The notes beneath the pieces are model-generated. The model saw nothing but the letters and a program-made list of their open reading frames with translations. It had not been told where the DNA came from and made no database searches. From positions 2,535,001 to 2,599,000 of the forward strand of contig CM068585.1 of NCBI GenBank assembly GCA_035048485.1: DNA of 64,000 nucleotides, in the 5' to 3' direction. Below are positions 34,591 through 47,500 of the stretch, piece by piece. Position 1 is the first letter of the stretch; each line of letters begins with the position of its first letter. The translations under genes were made by a program, and so were the position numbers. This stretch comes from Pteria penguin. Its lineage: Eukaryota; Mollusca; Bivalvia; Pterioida; Pteriidae.

Positions 34591-37149
34591 CTACTTTGTT
34601 TTTGACATCATAAATTAAATAGCGGCAAACATTGTATGATATTGTCAAAGGGTCAGCATATTTTTATTTAGGTATACTGAACTATCATTATTATCATTGG
34701 ATATTACCAGGATGGGCTAAACTTTTGTAGAAATGTAAAATACGACAATAACGGGTGTCACATCACAAAGTGCAATTATCCCCTTGTTCTCCTCGATAAT
34801 TGTATCACATTTGTCATAATTTGTGTTTGATAGAAATAATCATCTATAAATTGATTGTTGACTATGATTTATAACATTGATGTTCGAATGTTGGATATTA
34901 GTAATGTAGCATGTAGATCATACAAAACACTGTGAGATGGGAAAATAATCAGGCAGTTATTGAAACTGTGTGATAATATATACTGATTGTTAACAAATTC
35001 AGTTGGTGAGATTTTAATGATTAAGATACTCATGCATTCAAATGTGAGATTGTAAATTGATAATTATGATTATCATTAGAGTTACTAGTTGATCAAAACC
35101 AATAATACAATTCTGAAAGAAATTGTATAATATCAATAATTGTCATATACGTGTAACCCTTCTTCAGAAATAATTATAATCATGTATACTTTATTTAATA
35201 GCAAAGTCATAAAAATGAAATTCTTTATTTACAGACTTGCTTTTGACTCTACAGAGATACATGTTCTTTTTAAAATGGTTTTTGTGTTAGTTGTTTTATG
35301 TAAAACATATTGTGACCATAAATTTTTTGTCGTTGACTTTATCATGAAAACCTCATTGTCATTCATGCTTCTCTGAGATATGAAACACAACTGACCCTGA
35401 GTTTACAGGGATTTATTCACTTGACTTGAATGATTGTGCATGATTATATCCTTATATAGATTCAGTTAATTACCGGGTATTTAATTGATTTACATTTATA
35501 CAATGATACTGTAATAAAAGACAAGCAATGAACTATGTCAGATGTGAAATTAGTTTAAATAGTATAAAGGTGAACATTTTGTGATGAAAATGAAGATACA
35601 AATCAGAATCTTTTCTATAGTGTGTGCTCTCAGATGAAGTAACTACAATTCTTGGATCACAAAGTCAAGGATCAGAATCTTGTACATGTATATACAACAT
35701 ACACCTGTATCTACAGTGGTCATAGCATTACAAGTGTTACTGGAATCAAATACAGTTAGATTGTATATGAAGTGAGAAATGACCATCTTATGACTCCAAT
35801 GAATTTAAAGATGTCTACAAGAAAGCCACTTATATACACTTCATACTCATTATAAAAGCATAGGAGAAGGTCAATTCAGTGGTATCACACTGAATTTCAT
35901 ATCAGTTAACATGGGTTTGATTTTGACAGGATTTCAGGATTTCTCCTGAGAAATTCACCTTGTGCCTACCTTGATCCTTCAGATGAGAGGTAAACATTAA
36001 AGTCCATAGTATATAATGGTATAGAAAACATTTGTCACCACTTTGGTGGGTCTGTTGAATTCGTCGCCACTTAGGATGGGTCTGTTGCATACATTCATCA
36101 CCACTTGGAGTGGGTCTGTCACATACATAAGTCATGCACCAGGCAGGTGTCAGCACTGCAGAGGTGAAATCTGGGAGTGATATTAAACAATAAACGAATA
36201 TAATGGTGGCTTTAACCTCTTCAGATAACCTTGAATATGTTTATCCAAATGCATGCCACTATACATACGGGGTTGTGATGAAACTTTGTACAAAGAAAGA
36301 ATATTCTGTGAAATGTGCATATTGGAAGGGAAATACTGTCCAAAGTAAAATAAAAGAGTTATGTTATGGCCCTTGAAATTGGAGCTTTTTTAGATTTTAT
36401 CTATGCAAAATATCTTGTCTTCGCAACTTCTAAACCCTTTGGTGGATTTTGACGAAACGTGGTACAAATTTTAAGAAAAAGCACTATGTGAAGGAAAAAA
36501 CAAAACAAAATAGGGGTAATGAACCCTTGGACTTTGATTTTTCAATGCTAAATTCCTTGTCTTTGCAACTTCTCCTTATTCCTTTGGTAGATTTTGATGA
36601 AACTCTGTACAAAGACAGATCGCATTATGAAGATGTGCATACTGAACAGGATTTCCACATCATCTCTAAATTTAGTACAATTGTAGTCGGTGTATTTATG
36701 GAGGGGTGTCAACATAGGAAATAATGGATGTGCGAAGAAGATCAATTGACCTACAAACAATTGAAGAAAACAATTAGATTTTTAGTTCTTAAGTTTGTAT
36801 GACACCTAGGATAATAAAATGCGGGTGTATTATGTCCGTATAACGGTGCAATATTTTTCTGGTATCTATAAATACCCATTCGAGCACTTAAAATGTTAAT
36901 ATTCAATCACAGTCTTTTGTTAATTTAGTGAAGAAACATTTTAACAGTCAAAACACGCGTCAAATCTCAGTTTTGGAATGGACACAAAAGGACTATTCGT
37001 CTATAAAAGACACTGTTTTGATCAATCTGATACCATACGTACGTAGAGATCTTCATCCATTAAAGTGAAGGACCGCATATATATGCGGCATCATCTCACT
37101 ATGATTAAAAACGTGGGCATGATGGGTAGTCCACGTCGGTATTTACAAT
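34591..37149. other. Intergenic, mostly unique, with minor repeats
   Basis: AT-rich. At 36030-36130 a ~40-bp unit with GTCACCACTTTGGTGGGTCT recurs three times. At 36240-36460 and 36530-36690 two copies of an interspersed repeat share CTTGTCTTTGCAACTTCT and GGTGGATTTTGACGAAAC. No gene is supported. Confidence 0.55.
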
Positions 37150-38505
37150 TTAAAGGGCTGCTAAAATATGTGCTGTAGGTCTTATGGCATTGTGAAAACT
37201 TGGATCCTGGCTTTGAAGATACCGATCGAAAGACTCTGCCTCTGTGAATTGTGCTGGCAGATGGTTCCATAGCCTGATGGTGGAGGGAAAGAAGATGGTG
37301 GTTGGGCTGTATGGGATCTTGTAAAACTATTCATGTCCTCTTGTGGCTGTTCCTATCTTGGTGGATTGAGGAGGCATTGGGATGGCAATCATAAGTAGTG
37401 GACAATGCGGTACACCATAGTGGCTTTGGATCTAATTCTTCGTTGTTGTAGACTTTCCCATTTGAGCTAGTCCATCATGGCTGTGACACCACTGGTGGGA
37501 TTGTAGTTGTTGGTGGTGAATCTTGCTGCTTTCCGTTGTGCTGCTTCGATCTTGTCGATGTTCTTCTTTGTATGAGGGTCCAAAACTGTAGATGCATATT
37601 GTACTTGGGGTCTGATGAAGGTTTTGTAGCATCTGTCCTTGATGGTTGTTGGATATGAAGACATCTTCCATCGTAAAAATGCTGTGGTGTTGTTTGCCTT
37701 AAATTCTTACATACGGTGTCGATGTGATGGTTCCATGACAAGTTGTTGGTTAAAGGTTGACCCCAAGAAATTTGGCTTCGTTGGTACTGGTTAATATCTT
37801 ACCATGTATGTAGTATGGGATCTCGAGCTGCTTCCGTTTGGTTGTTATACGGATCGCTTCACACTTGTCAGGGTTGAAATGCATGAGCCAATCAGATTCC
37901 CAGCGCTGGAGGTTGTCAAGATCACCCTGAAGTTGTTTGGCGTCGGCTTCTGTGGTGATGGATCTGCACAGGAGGCATGCAGTCCTCTGCAAACAGTCTG
38001 GTTGTGGATTTGACTTTGCTAATAGTAATGGGCCGAGGACTGTTCCCTGTGGCACCCAGACGGTAAAGGTGCGGTTGGTGAGAAATGGTCCTTCACCAGT
38101 ACTCTCTGTTCGCATCGATAGAAAACTCCTTATCCATTCATGAATGCATCCTCTCACTCCATAATGGTGCAGTTTTGCCAGTAGCCCTTTGTGAGGTACC
38201 TTGTCGAATGCTTTAGAGAAATTTGTTAGAATTGCATCAATCTGAGTGGCGTTGTCAATGCCTACTGTAAGGTCCTGGATTGTTGTTATCAGTTGGGATT
38301 CACAGGATCGCTTCTTCCTAAATCCATGCTGGTAGTCAGTAAGGATGTCGTCGAGTTCAAAAAAGTTCATAATTTGACTGTGGATGATGTGTTCTACCAC
38401 CCTACAACTAATAGAAGTTATGATGAAACAGGTCTAAGTTGGAAGGGTTGCTCTTATCCCCTTTCTTGAAGATTGGAGAGATGTTAGCTGACTTCCAGTC
38501 CACAT
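37150..38505 (-). pseudogene. Non-LTR retrotransposon reverse transcriptase, 5'-truncated and broken
   Basis: On the minus strand the text begins DWKSANISPIFKKGDKSNPS, then a damaged stretch. It continues VEHIIHSQIMNFFELDDILT, HGFRKKRSCESQLITTI, FSKAFDKVPHKGLLAKLHHY and VPQGTVLGPLL (RT fingers/palm motifs). The usual segment after GPLL is deleted and the active-site box reads FAED in a shifted frame. Frame is regained at ITTEADAKQLQGDLDNLQRW. The thumb and tail follow in other frames (HTKKNIDKIEAAQRKAARFT; FFPSTIRLWNHLPAQF), ending LAAL and TAA at 37150. It has at least three frame breaks. The element is 5'-truncated, as is usual for LINE copies. Confidence 0.9.
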
Positions 38506-38960
38506 GATGGGTAACATATTAACCCGATGTCAATCCGTCCTGGATTCACCGCTTGATTGTTCCAGATGTAAAGCAGCACCACGAGTAGGAACCATTTATA
38601 GTAACCCATACCTACTAATTATCAAGTGCCTCTCCGTGGTTTCGAGGAATGGACCAACAGCGCGCTGTGACAATTAATTATTTGAGCTATTTCAACTATT
38701 TCGGAGAACCCTGATTCTATTGAATACAATGCATGAAGTGAATCTCAACAAGAAAAAACATTAATACATTTTGTCTTAATCATCGCAATAGTCAAGTTGT
38801 ACATGTGCACAGATGAATGTTAATTACTGGATGTCGGGTGTATTAAACGATGGGGGATGTCAACTCATCTTTGACGCTTTGGCGAGTAGAGACTAATATC
38901 ACTGTTATCTAATGCACCTCGATCAAATCTAGGTTTGATTCTCAGTCTTGGCAAGTACAC
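38506..38960. other. Intergenic, nothing recognised
   Basis: Possible upstream flank of the retrotransposon copy; no motif seen. Confidence 0.5.
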
Positions 38961-39320
38961 AAATTTGCCAGTGTACATGTATGTTCATTGTTGGTGGGTT
39001 TCTGTTCATTCGCCTCTGTTGAGGGTTCGGATTTGCCAGTGTACATGTATGTCCATTGTTGGTGGGTTTCTTTTCATTCGCCTCTGTTGAGGGTTCGGAT
39101 TTGCCAGTGTACATGTATGTCCATTGTTGGTGGGTTTCTGTTCATTCGCCTCTGTTGAGGGTTCGGATTTGCCAGTGTACATGTATGTCCATTGTTGGTG
39201 GGTTTCTTTTCATTCGCCTCTGTTGAGGGTTCGGATTTGCCAGTGTACACGTATGTCCATTGTTGGTGGGTTTCTTTTCATTCGCCTCTGTTGAGGGTTC
39301 GGATTTGCCAGTGTACATTG
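38961..39320 (+). repeat. 68-bp tandem array (about 5 copies)
   Basis: The unit includes TTGCCAGTGTACATGTATGT, CCATTGTTGGTGGGTTTCTG and TTCATTCGCCTCTGTTGAGG. TTGCCAGTGTAC recurs every 68 bp from 38965 to 39305, with few differences between units, so the expansion is recent. Confidence 0.92.
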
Positions 39321-41436
39321 TCCAGGTCTACAAGAGCCTATACCACATTACCTGAGTCTCTACAGTTTGACTCAATGAAGGACTTAGTGCAGAATGTTAT
39401 AATGGGCTTGGGTTCCATACCCTTAAATGGGGCATATACCAAAAACTAACTGACAGCAGAATCACCATACAGTATACAGTGCTAAATATATATGTCATTC
39501 ACCTTCCAGAAAAAAATGTCATTCAACTTCGTATTCTAAAGTTTTGGTGATGCCCTGTTTATTATTACATGATGAGTCCGAGTCAACTACATTCATGGAT
39601 GAGGCCAACTTATAAAGAAGAAGAAGAAGAAGAAGCAAAAAAACAACAACAACAAGAGTTGTGATTTTTTTTAAAATATGTCCATTCTTTCTAAACTGAA
39701 AACGGGAAATGTCTCTAAGAAGTGACATAGTACGAAAAGTTGTCATTACAATATGTCTGAACCACCATAACAAAGAAAGAGAACTCTGTAAAAGAGAACA
39801 ATGTCTGGTGTTTACGAGGTATAAGACATTTCCAAAATCTTGTTATCTGGTATATATTGAAATTTCATATGATCTTATAAAACGCTATTTTCCTTTTCCC
39901 CCTTTTTAATATACATTAATAAGGATATTCAAATCCATCAAAGGAATCAGAGTAAATTCGGGAAAGACAGGCTTAAAAAATATCAAAATGCTTGAACTGT
40001 TGTAAGTCACTAGATCTATAGCCTTTACGGTCAGAATGGAAACGGGTCTGACTTGATAGTAAAAAACTTAAACAGAGTTTTAGCCGAGTTGAAAAAAGTG
40101 GAGGGACACAGTAAATTTGAACTGAAATTTGAAAAAAAAAACCCAAACACCCACCACCATTCTTAAAGTTGGTGTGACGTCGCTGTCTCTATAGATAGAT
40201 TTCACTGAGTCAAAATTTATTGGAGTTACATTCTGTAGTCAGCCATGTTTGGGTCAAAGAAGAGATTTTCATTCATAGTATTACAAATTTTAAAACCCTT
40301 GTGTGGAGAGGGTTTTCATAATTTTGCAACAAAATTAACAGTTTTGAAAGGGTTCTACTAATTACCGAAATTACCAAAATGACGCAGTATTTACCGAAAT
40401 GACTCAATAAGTTACCGAAATGACCCATTTTTCATTCTTATTTCACATGATATGGATAGAAGGTGATAGTTACATGTTATAGATGACTTTTCATGCAAAT
40501 ACCACCTTGCAATAAATAATACCAATGGCTAGAATTTCCTCTGTTGCGTCCAATACGTAAAGAGCGATAACCACTTACTCTATCAAAATTATTTTCCAAA
40601 TAAGGTCTTTTACTTCTGATAGGTGCTGTTTTATTTGAAAACATGACAATATTCTCGTTTTGCCATTTGTGTATACAGTATGATGTCGAATCTTGCAGAA
40701 CATGACTTTGCATTCGTAGCACTTCAGCAGCTGACACATTTTTGTAAAGAAAAATATGATGCACAACCTTGTCACAAATGCAAATTCAAGTTCAACAAAA
40801 TCCAATCCAATCCAATCCAAGTTAAATGTTTATTTATTGGATTATAGGTTGCAAGTTTGCTGGGCTAACATATATTTGTTTCCAGAGGCTTGTATATGGC
40901 AATACCGGCTGGTATCGCTGAAATTCCAACTTTTGATGAACAAAGTCTCTCTGACCCTCTCCCACAAATAGCCGATATCAAAAGTAGGAGAAGGGCAGAG
41001 AATCTCTCCAGCTGGTTACATCCTGTGTCCGTGCATGTAAAAAATGAGAACTTTAGTATTATTGTTCACAACTTTAAAACAGTTACTATTGGTAAGACTC
41101 AACAATATTATTTCTTTCGAAGCCCTCAAATCTGGTGATAGCCGCTCGTTGTCTTGATCGAACTGGTTCTAACACACTGTCTGACAGGATGGTTGGAACC
41201 AGGTCCTTAATCAATTTGCATAAAAAAATAGCCTGAGTTTCTTCAGAAGTTCCTGGAGCGTGAGAAGGTCAAGGTCTTTTCAACATGCGAGTGACACACC
41301 CTGAGTCATGTAACTTGTAATTCCTTGAGATGAAGCGAGCACCTCTTCTCCGGATCTGCTCAAGTCTTAATTAAAAACTCAAATTTATCTAGGTACATTG
41401 TACATGTATATAATATATTGCATTTTTTATAGCATT
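39321..41436. other. Intergenic, low-complexity patches
   Basis: An (AAG)n/(AAC)n microsatellite lies at 39615-39655 and an (AATCC)n run at 40798-40820. 40970-41015 matches one arm of the foldback at 51942 (GCCGATATCAAAAGTAGGAG, GGGCAGAGAATCTC). No gene is supported. Confidence 0.5.
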
Positions 41437-41540
41437 CTCATTAAAACTCTATCATGCTCCTTAGTTTTATCATGTTCTCTATGGTAGCTACAGCAAATAT
41501 GATAAAACTAAGGAGCGTGATAGATCAAGTTTTAATGAGA
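41437..41540. repeat. Foldback (MITE-like) hairpin
   Basis: CTCATTAAAACTCTATCATG...CTCCTTAGTTTTATCAT is inverted against ATGATAAAACTAAGGAGCGT...GATAGATCAAGTTTTAATGAG, with a ~26-base loop. It is nearly perfect, so it is either young or selected. Confidence 0.75.
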
Positions 41541-41847
41541 TTGTTTTTATTAGTTATATGATAAAAAAATCATTGAAATTAAAAGATTTGTTTAAAAATG
41601 TACGGTGGTCACAAACTCACTTTCAAATGTGTCCTTGTAGTAGTACTTGTAAACATAGCTTAAAAATTTCACCCATTGGCACATAAATAGATAATTTACA
41701 GTTTGTAAGAGGGATTAAAATTCAGTTTCATGAGTTTTAATAACAGAGGCTTTTTGTGATTCACAATTACAATTTCTGGAGTGATATGTAGAAAATATCC
41801 CAAAAATACATGTGAAAGAAATCTTACATACTGAACTTATTGAAACC

Positions 41848-41849
<2 letters not shown>

Positions 41850-41878
<29 letters not shown>

Positions 41879-41888
41879 TTTTTTTTTT
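41850..41888 (+). repeat. C29 homopolymer followed by T10
   Basis: A run of 29 C followed directly by 10 T. The run length is likely uncertain in the assembly. Confidence 0.9.
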
Positions 41889-43860
41889 AGCTCACCTGAG
41901 CTGAAAGCTGAAGTAAGCTTTTTTGATCACCCGTTGTCTGTCGTATGTCCGTCTGTCTGTAAACTTTTAACATTTTCGACTTCCTCAGAACCGCTTGAAG
42001 AACTTTGAAGAAACTTGGTATACGTGAAATACTATGGGTTTTCTACCAAGTTTTATTTCATTTTGTCCAAATCCGCTGACAGGTGATATAACCATGGCAA
42101 AACATAGGTCTCAGAGGGTACCTCTCTTTGAAATTCTACTTCTCCAGAACCACTATATGGATAATAAAACTAATGGCATCTAAGTCAAGTGATCTAGAGG
42201 GATGTATATTTCAAGTTGTTTCATTTGTTGAAATCGGATAAATAATTTTTGAAATTTTTCACAAGGTGCATTGAATTAGCTACATGTATTTGTAAACCAA
42301 TACATGATTCATAATAGACCTTTCCCAATTTTTATACGCCTGTCATAGACAGATTTATTATGGTATGGTGTCGTGGGTTTGTGGGTCTTTCTGCACCTTG
42401 TAAACAAGATACAGACCATACCATTTAGGCTAGTCCTACCTAACTTGGTACACTTATTTTTCATGACATAAGGACGAACCCCATTGATTCTTAATATCAA
42501 GATCAAAGGTCAAGGTCAGTTTGGGGGGGGGGGAATAGCAAAATTTTGAGAAAGAAAGATATAGACTAAACTATTTATGTTATAACTTTCAAACTTTTCG
42601 CCCTTATTTCTTATGACAGAAGGACAAAGCCTATAGATTTTTAAGGTCATATTTTCAGGGTCAAGGACACAGTGCTTATACCATTTAAATTTTTGACGGC
42701 TACAACTTTTTTTTTACCCCTTGCATGGATTTGAATATTTCACAGAATTATTGCACAGGACCCAAGGGTGTGTCATGACTTTAAACCAAGGTCATATCTG
42801 CAAGATGAAGATCACAGTGCTTATGTATTGTAAATTCTTGTCTAGGCCTTGACTTTCTTCTGCCAATATTGAAATGAATTTCACAGAATTGTTACCCAGG
42901 TCCCAGGATGTTTTATGACTTTGAACCAAGATTAAATTTCATCATTAGCATTATTTTACAAGAGTTATGCCTCATTAATGAATTTTGTAGAAAATTCTGA
43001 GAGGGAAGAGGGTGTTTTGGGTAGGAAAATTTTCAAGCTCAATTTCTCCTTACATTCACTTAATCCCTCTTCAAATTAAGCGAGGGGCATATTAGGCAAC
43101 ATTAGTCATTGCTCTTATTAAAGGATGTAAGTAGCATTAATGCTTGGATTGTGGTGTACATTGTAACAGTTATAAGATGCAAATATGATTGGCAAAGCTT
43201 CATTTGTTCCAAACGTTTTTTACATGTTCATCATGTAAAACTGGCTAAAGGTCAAACAGTGTGGTTAAGTGAACTTTTGAAGCCTATAGTATTACAGCCC
43301 TGCTGTTATTCCCCTTGTCTTGTGCTCCTGAAAGCTGATGACATGCAAGCACCAGTATGCACTCTTTTGTATGCCCATCATTTGACATGACAAGTTTTGT
43401 CTGTCCACCCTTTGGTCAGTAACACTTTGTCTGGTCTAGCCAGTATTTTCTACATGCCCTATTGGATTAACTTCATATTTTGTAGAATTGATCCTTAATA
43501 TAAAAAGGACATGTGTCATGACCTTGGTCCAAGAACATAGCTTCAACTTTAAAGGTCACTGTGAACTTTGGTGAAACTTGTTGTTAGACTGATACATTGT
43601 AAATTCTATATGCCTTATCAGAAAGTTTATGCTTGATATGAATGTTTCTTATAGGAAGGCAGTGTGTCATGCTCTTTAGCCATTACTAAGCCTTTAAGGT
43701 CAGGATCACTGTGGTCTTCGGTGGCGTTTTTGTCCCAGCCATAATTTCTGTATGCCTGATCCCAGAAAGTTTATACTGTGATTGGTGAAAATTTTTATGA
43801 TGGGAAAGTAATGTGTCATTGCCTTGACCCATTCAATGTCATACCTCCAAGGTCAAAGTC
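41889..43860. repeat. Old interspersed repeats
   Basis: 41889 starts AGCTCACCTGAGCTGAAAGC with CCGTCTGTCTGTAAAC, a repeat type I associate with mollusc genomes. 42355-43850 shows repeated phrases such as AAGGTCAAGGTCA, TGTCATGACTTTAAACCAAG and CCCAGAAAGTTTAT typical of old interspersed elements. Unit borders are unclear and there is no coding capacity. Confidence 0.5.
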
Positions 43861-44511
43861 ACTAAGCACTTAGGACAGCAGAAGTGTACTACTCTGTTCG
43901 TACTATAATAGCATAATATGGTTATAGCCATGTGTAAGGTAGGGTTACTGCAGTTTATTATGTTATTTTTGTCCTCTGTAGATAATTGCTCACCTGAAAT
44001 TAAGCAACAGGTGTGTATTGCAATGTATGTATTGCTCTTGTGGTCATAAATAAATGTTACATCAAGCATTGATTGGATAATGTCATCATACTCGTATATA
44101 TAGTACCAGACAATCTTATGCCATGCCACCATAAGTGCTCATTTCAGATTTTAATATCATGCAACAATTTCTGTATATCTTCTCTATAAGTATGAAATAC
44201 CTAGCATCATGTGAATTATAAAACTTTAGGAATATTGAACTAACACGGGCACCAATGTCTATATTTACTATTTATGTTTGTTTATTTGATTTTTTTTCTT
44301 AATTAGAAACCCATTTACTTTCTCTTTTATCTAAAGTTATTAATATATTCCAAATTCCCAAGTGGTTTATTTCAACTATGAAGGCTGAAAGAAGTCATTC
44401 ATGTAGTTGTGTTTCAAGTCTTTCTTGCATGTAAAATAGAGGAAAATGCATAATTGTGATTTAAGTTACTTAAGAAGTTCTGAAAATTGCCATTTTTCAA
44501 ATCCAAAATTA
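43861..44511. other. Region upstream of ZMAT2
   Basis: AT-rich. It would hold the ZMAT2 promoter and 5' UTR if the start exon at 44512 is right. No clear TATA box, Inr or CpG-rich stretch could be picked out. Confidence 0.4.
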
Positions 44512-44517
44512 ATGAAG
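44512..44517 (+). CDS. ZMAT2: ZMAT2 candidate start exon (ATG AAG)
   Basis: ATGAAG followed by a consensus donor GTAAGT. It is phase 0, matching the phase-0 start of exon 2, and gives [13 protein letters not shown]. It is chosen because it is the nearest upstream ATG I found that meets a strong donor in the right phase. A different start exon further upstream is possible. Confidence 0.4.
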
Positions 44518-47500
44518 GTAAGTTGAGACAAACTCCAAGGACATAAGACTGAATTAAAATTAAGATCTATTTATATAAAATTAGTCTGTAATGGTAGATG
44601 TGTTGACAGGAAACAAAACGTAATTACATTCCATTTCGCTTTGACCTGTTATTGGTGTTTAGGCCAAAGCAAAATATAGTCTTGTTTACTGCCGCAAAAC
44701 TGAAAAGATCACTGATATGTTCCTTAAAATATGTGTTATATATCTTTTTCTTTCTTTGTAGGAAACAGTCTTCACAAAAACCTGAACCACTAGCCTAAAG
44801 ACAAATGTTACTACATGTATCTCATTGTATACTTTGTTAGAGAACTTTTACTAGCCTGGCAATAAATCTGGTAGTCTCAGGTGTCGGGGTAGTGAGTTTT
44901 TGTGAAGACTGAGGAAAGATTGATAATAAAGTCAATGAAGAGTAATTGAGTTAGTAATTGTGACTTTGGTCCATTAAGGCACTGGGTGGTATATATTCAT
45001 TCATTCAACTTCTAATAACTCTTAATACTTTGGCGATATATTCACTATAAGGATGTCTATGGGTATATTTACTTACAAGTTTATTTACTCAGGCCAAACC
45101 AAGCATCTTACTTATTAAGCTACTGGGGGTCATTTGTCCAAGTTAAATTGAACTTCAAAGTGAGTAACATGTTGCTGTTGTTATAGTATAAACTATAATA
45201 CCATACAATATAATTATTTAGAAAACTCCTGGTGATCACAGGAAAAAGTGGGATAGGGAAGAATATGAAAGGATTGCACAGGAACGACTTGAAGAAGAAC
45301 AGAGGAAATTACTGGAGAAAGAGCTTAAAGAACCTGCACAAGCAAGAAGTTTACTCCAGCCGAGAGAATACAAAGTAAATACAACTTTATAGCAGTCTGT
45401 TACTTTTTATTACATTTGTGTAAAATTTGGACTTTAATATTGTTACTCTGAAAGTATTACATTTCAATTAGTGCTGTGAAATACAGTGGTTATATGTTAA
45501 AACTTTAAAAATCCATTAAAATTTACAGGTAGATTTAGACTCCAAGCTTGGCAGATCTCAGGTGATTACAAAAACTACACCTGCTTCACAACAAGGAGGG
45601 TGAGTATAAACTATACTGTCTTAACAACAAGGTGGATGAGTATAAAGTATACTGTTCTAACAACAAGGAGGATGAGTATAAACTATACTGTTCTTACAAC
45701 AAGAAGGGTGAGTATAAACTATACTGTTCTTACAACAAGAAGGGTGAGTATAAACTATACTGTCTTAACAACAAGGTGGATAAGTATAAAGTATACTGTT
45801 CTAACAACAAGGAGGGTGAGTATAAACTATACTGTCTTAACAACAATGAGGATGAGTATAAACTATACTGTCTTAACAACAAGGAGGATGAGTATAAACT
45901 ATACTGTTCTAACAACAAGGAGGGTGAGTATAAACTATACTGTTCTTACGGTACAACAAGGAGGATGAGTATAAACTATACTGTTCTTACAAGGAGGGTG
46001 ATTATAAACTATGCTTTTTTAACAACAAGGAGGTTGAGTATAAACTATACTGTCTTAACAACAAGGAGGATGAGTATAAACTATCCTGTTCTTACAACAA
46101 GGAGGGTGAGTATAAACTGTACTGTTCTAACAACAAGGAGGCTGAGTATAAACTGTAAGGTTCTAACAACAAGGAGGGTGAGTATAAACTATGCTTTTCT
46201 GACAACAAGGAGGTTGAGTGTAAACTATACTGTCTTAACAACAAGGAGGATGAGTATAAAGTATACTGTTCTAACAACAAGGAGGATGAGTATAAATTGT
46301 ACTGTTCTAACAACAAGGAGGGTGAGTATAAACTATACTGTTTTTACAACAAGAAGGGTGAGTATAAATTATACTGTTCTAACAACAAGAAGGATGAGTA
46401 TAAACTATATTGTTCTTACAACAAGGAGTGTGAGTATAAACTGCACTGTTCTAACAAGGAGGGCAAGTATAAACATACTGTTCTTACAACAATGAGGATG
46501 AGTATAAATTGTACTGTTCTAACAACAAGGAGGGCGAGTATAAACTATAAGGTTCTAACAACAAGGAGGGTGAGTATAAACTATACTGTTCTAACAACAA
46601 GGAAGGGAAGGTTTAACAAGTATGAACAACACTAGTTGAACATTTATAAACAATAAGTAAGGTATATAGATAGGTTTCATTAGCAAGTAATTTAGTCAGA
46701 GTTACCTCCCGTTGTCGGCCATGTTTGTGGTCAAGTGTGATTTTTTGCCTCATATTCATACCAAGTTTAATTAATTTTTTTTAGAAAGTTGTTAATATTT
46801 ACACTTATTTAGATACATTTTTACATTGTCTAATACCTCAAAATTTGCATAAGCATTGCAAAAACACAGGAATTTAATCTTAGTTTGGAGAAATTACCTA
46901 CATAATTTGGTAAGTTTAAACAACACTATCCTATCAACAAGGATATGTAATTATAAACATTATAAAATAACAACAGGGAGGGTAAGTATAAACTATACTA
47001 GTTTCATAACAATGAGGTTTAGTACAAGTATAAGCTTTATTAGTCTCACCAGAATTAGGGCAGTGCATATAAACAATATCAGTCTCACAGCAAAGATGGC
47101 AAATGTATAAATTATTTCAAACTCACCACAAAGGGGGTAAGTACATGTATAAGCTGTCAGTCTCACCACAAAGGGAGTAGGTACATGTATAAGCTGTCAG
47201 TCTCACCACAAAGGGGGTAAGTACATGTATAAAGTTATAAACTGTCAGTTTCACCACAAAGGGGGTAAGAACATGTATAAACAGTCAGTCTAACCACAAA
47301 GGGAGTAAGTACATGTATAATCTGTCAGTCTTACCACAAAGGGAGTAAGTAACATATAGACAATGTCATTCTCACCATTAAGGGGTTAAGTACATATATA
47401 AACTATGTCAGTCTCACCACAAAGCGGGTAAGTAATGTACTAACTATCTCAGTCTCGTACATGTATAAACTGTCAGTCTCACCACAAAGGGGTAAGTACA

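Noticed and set aside
37804..38143. + strand ORFs of 68-69 codons
   Set aside because: Antisense shadows of the reverse transcriptase pseudogene.
45600..46635. ORFs with [10 protein letters not shown] and NYTVLTTRR repeats
   Set aside because: They are the junction-derived ZMAT2 array read in different frames.
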